Shown here: positions 4,055 through 5,651 of the stretch, piece after piece
Numbering within the stretch: position 1 is the stretch's first letter
Layout: every line of letters starts with the position of its first letter
DNA from: Bradyrhizobium sp.
Lineage (GTDB): Bacteria; Pseudomonadota; Alphaproteobacteria; Rhizobiales; Xanthobacteraceae
Direction of reading: 5' to 3'
DNA length: 5,651 nucleotides
Assembly: GCA_025960445.1 (NCBI GenBank)
Contig: JAICIT010000202.1
Coordinates: forward strand, 1 to 5,651
Made by a program: the position numbers and the translations under genes
Notes under the pieces: generated by a model
Seen by the model: the letters and a program-made list of their open reading frames with translations, nothing else
Told to the model about the DNA's origin: nothing
The model's database searches: none

Positions 4055-5651
4055 TTATGCGACTGCTTTTGCCGCCGCGCGTCCGGCATTACGGCCGGAG
4101 AACAGGCAGCCGCCCAGAAACGTGCCTTCAAGCGATCGGTAGCCATGCATGCCGCCACCGCCAAACCCGGCGGCCTCGCCGATGGCGTAGAGTCCCGGGA
4201 TAATTCTGTCGTCGCTGCCAAATACCCGCGAATCGAGATCGGTTTCGAAGCCGCCCAACGTCTTGCGGGTGAGGATGTTGAGCTTCACCGCGATCAGCGG
4301 GCCGTGGGCAGGGTCGAGTATCCGGTGCGGCTTGGCGGTGCGGATCAGCCGGTCGCCAACATAGCGCCGCGCATTGTGAATGTTCATCACCTGCGCGTCC
4401 TTGACATACGGGTTGGCGATCTCGCGATCGCGCGCCTCGATTTGAGCGTTTAGGTCCTCGAACTTCAAAAGATCGTCGCCGCTGAGCTTGTTCATCGCGA
4501 CGACGAGATCGGAGAGATTGTCGCGCACCACGAAGTCCGCGCCATGGCTCTTGAATGCTTCCACCGGCGCCGGCGCGCCCTTGTTGGTGGCGCGGCGCGC
4601 GGTCAAGAGCCAGCTCTTGCCGGTCAAATCCGGATTCTGCTCGGAGCCGGATAGCGCAAACTCCTTTTTGATGATGCTTTGGGTGAGGACGAACCACGAG
4701 TAGTCGTAGCCGGTATTCATGATGTACTGCAGTTGGCCCAAAGTATCCGAGCCCGGAAACAGCGGCGCTGCGAGCCGCTTTCCAGTCGCGTCGAACCACA
4801 TCGAGGACGGTCCCGGCAGGATGCGGATGCCATGGCGCGGCCAGATCGGCGACCAGTTTCTGACGCCTTCGACATAATGCCACATCCGGTCGCGGTTGAT
4901 GAGCCGCGCGCCGGCAGCCTCCGTGATCCCGATCATCCGTCCATCGACATGGTCGGGAACGCCCGAGATCATGTTTTTCGGCGCGCTCCCAAGGCGCTTC
5001 GGCCAGTTCTGCCGAATCAGATCGTGATTACCCCCAATGCCGCCGGAGGCCACGATCACTGCTAATGCGCGCAACGTGAATTCGCCCGTGACCTTGCGCG
5101 AACTACTTTTTCCCCGCTCGATGCTGTCCGGCTCCAGGATCGAGCCGCTAACGCCATCGACGCCGCCGTTGGTCATCGTGAGTGCATCGACGCGATGGCG
5201 GAACTTGAATGTCAGCCGACCGCTCGCCTGCGCCTCGCGGGCGCGCCGCTCGAACGGCTCGACGACGCCGGGGCCGGTTCCCCAGCTCACATGAAATCGC
5301 GGCACCGAATTGCCATGGCCCATGGCATCATAGCCGCCGCGCTCGGCCCACCCGACGATGGGGAAGATTCGATGGCCCATCGCCCGCAGCCATCCACGTT
5401 TTTCGCCCGCCGCGAACGCCACATATGCTTCGGCCCAGCGCCGCGGCCAGAGATCCTCATCCCGGTCGAAACCTGCCGACCCCATCCAGTCCTGCAGCGC
5501 GAGTTCGTAACTGTCCTTGATGCCGAGCCGTCGCTGTTCGGGGCTGTCGACCAGGAAAAGCCCGCCGAAAGACCAGAAGGCTTGGCCGCCAAGGCTTTGC
5601 TCGCCTTCCTGATCGACGACGATGACGCGTTTGCCGGCTTTAGCGATTTCG
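4055..5651 (-). CDS. FAD-binding dehydrogenase (fumarate reductase/3-ketosteroid dehydrogenase superfamily), N-terminus outside the window
   Basis: 531 residues are visible and the gene runs off the right edge; about 20 N-terminal residues, including the GxGxxG dinucleotide-binding turn, are missing. The frame is open from the edge: it begins EIAKAGKRVIVVDQEGE, the second strand of the Rossmann fold ending in the acidic residue that binds FAD ribose. GGQAFWSFGG (21-30 of the visible part) follows. VIVASGGIGG (198-207) is the second FAD contact, and GLYAIGEAAGFGGGGMHGYR (486-505) is the C-terminal FAD motif. The pattern fits the uncharacterised FAD-binding dehydrogenase family, distantly related to flavocytochrome c fumarate reductase and 3-ketosteroid delta1-dehydrogenase. 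It probably oxidises or reduces a C-C bond next to a carbonyl; the substrate is unknown. It is convergent with the oxygenase gene, so it is not in its operon. The ATG at 5485 is internal and not the start. The stop is TAA. Confidence 0.92.
   Translation of the reverse strand, partial: EIAKAGKRVIVVDQEGEQSLGGQAFWSFGGLFLVDSPEQRRLGIKDSYELALQDWMGSAGFDRDEDLWPRRWAEAYVAFAAGEKRGWLRAMGHRIFPIVGWAERGGYDAMGHGNSVPRFHVSWGTGPGVVEPFERRAREAQASGRLTFKFRHRVDALTMTNGGVDGVSGSILEPDSIERGKSSSRKVTGEFTLRALAVIVASGGIGGNHDLIRQNWPKRLGSAPKNMISGVPDHVDGRMIGITEAAGARLINRDRMWHYVEGVRNWSPIWPRHGIRILPGPSSMWFDATGKRLAAPLFPGSDTLGQLQYIMNTGYDYSWFVLTQSIIKKEFALSGSEQNPDLTGKSWLLTARRATNKGAPAPVEAFKSHGADFVVRDNLSDLVVAMNKLSGDDLLKFEDLNAQIEARDREIANPYVKDAQVMNIHNARRYVGDRLIRTAKPHRILDPAHGPLIAVKLNILTRKTLGGFETDLDSRVFGSDDRIIPGLYAIGEAAGFGGGGMHGYRSLEGTFLGGCLFSGRNAGRAAAKAVA

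Overview
The window looks like a chromosomal segment of a high-GC alphaproteobacterium. The order Hyphomicrobiales, and probably the Bradyrhizobium/Rhodopseudomonas/Afipia group, is the best guess. This rests on base composition, a tRNA with encoded CCA, an ECF sigma factor with a C-terminal FPFAG-x-RC tail that I associate with that group, and the style of the catabolic genes. The placement is from recognition, not from a search. There is no sign of a transposon, phage, CRISPR array or plasmid backbone. Coding density is high, and no gene-free stretch exceeds about 130 bases.

Left part (1-1801): the 3' portion of a tRNA-Gly(CCC) is followed by three genes on the minus strand. In transcription order these are an ECF sigma factor (1041-1733), a secreted DUF4142 protein (421-942) and an exported amicyanin-like cupredoxin (93-410). 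The last two are tightly coupled: 10 nt lie between stop and start, and the Shine-Dalgarno overlaps the stop. The most informative signal in the window is here. The sigma gene and the DUF4142-cupredoxin pair each carry the same bipartite element, GGGAACC-N15-CATCCAA, with identical spacing. This is what an ECF promoter pair should look like. It suggests that the sigma factor activates its own gene and the two exported proteins, forming a small self-contained regulon. No anti-sigma gene is visible in the window.

Right part (1866-5651): a LysR-type regulator (1866-2786, minus) is divergent from a VanA-like Rieske non-heme iron oxygenase (2904-3968, plus). Their 117-base intergenic region holds a sigma70-like promoter for the regulator, whose predicted start site falls almost on the ATG (a possible leaderless mRNA). 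It also holds a -10-like hexamer for the oxygenase and a perfect 6-bp dyad (ATTCCG-N7-CGGAAT). A strong inverted repeat (3980-4021) then separates the oxygenase from a convergent flavoprotein dehydrogenase of the fumarate reductase/3-ketosteroid dehydrogenase superfamily. That gene runs off the right edge without its N-terminus. The oxygenase and flavoprotein suggest catabolism of an aromatic or polycyclic compound, but the substrate cannot be read from the sequence and no reductase partner for the oxygenase is in view.

The two halves are adjacent and the lysR and sigma genes share a strand, but nothing in the sequence links them functionally.
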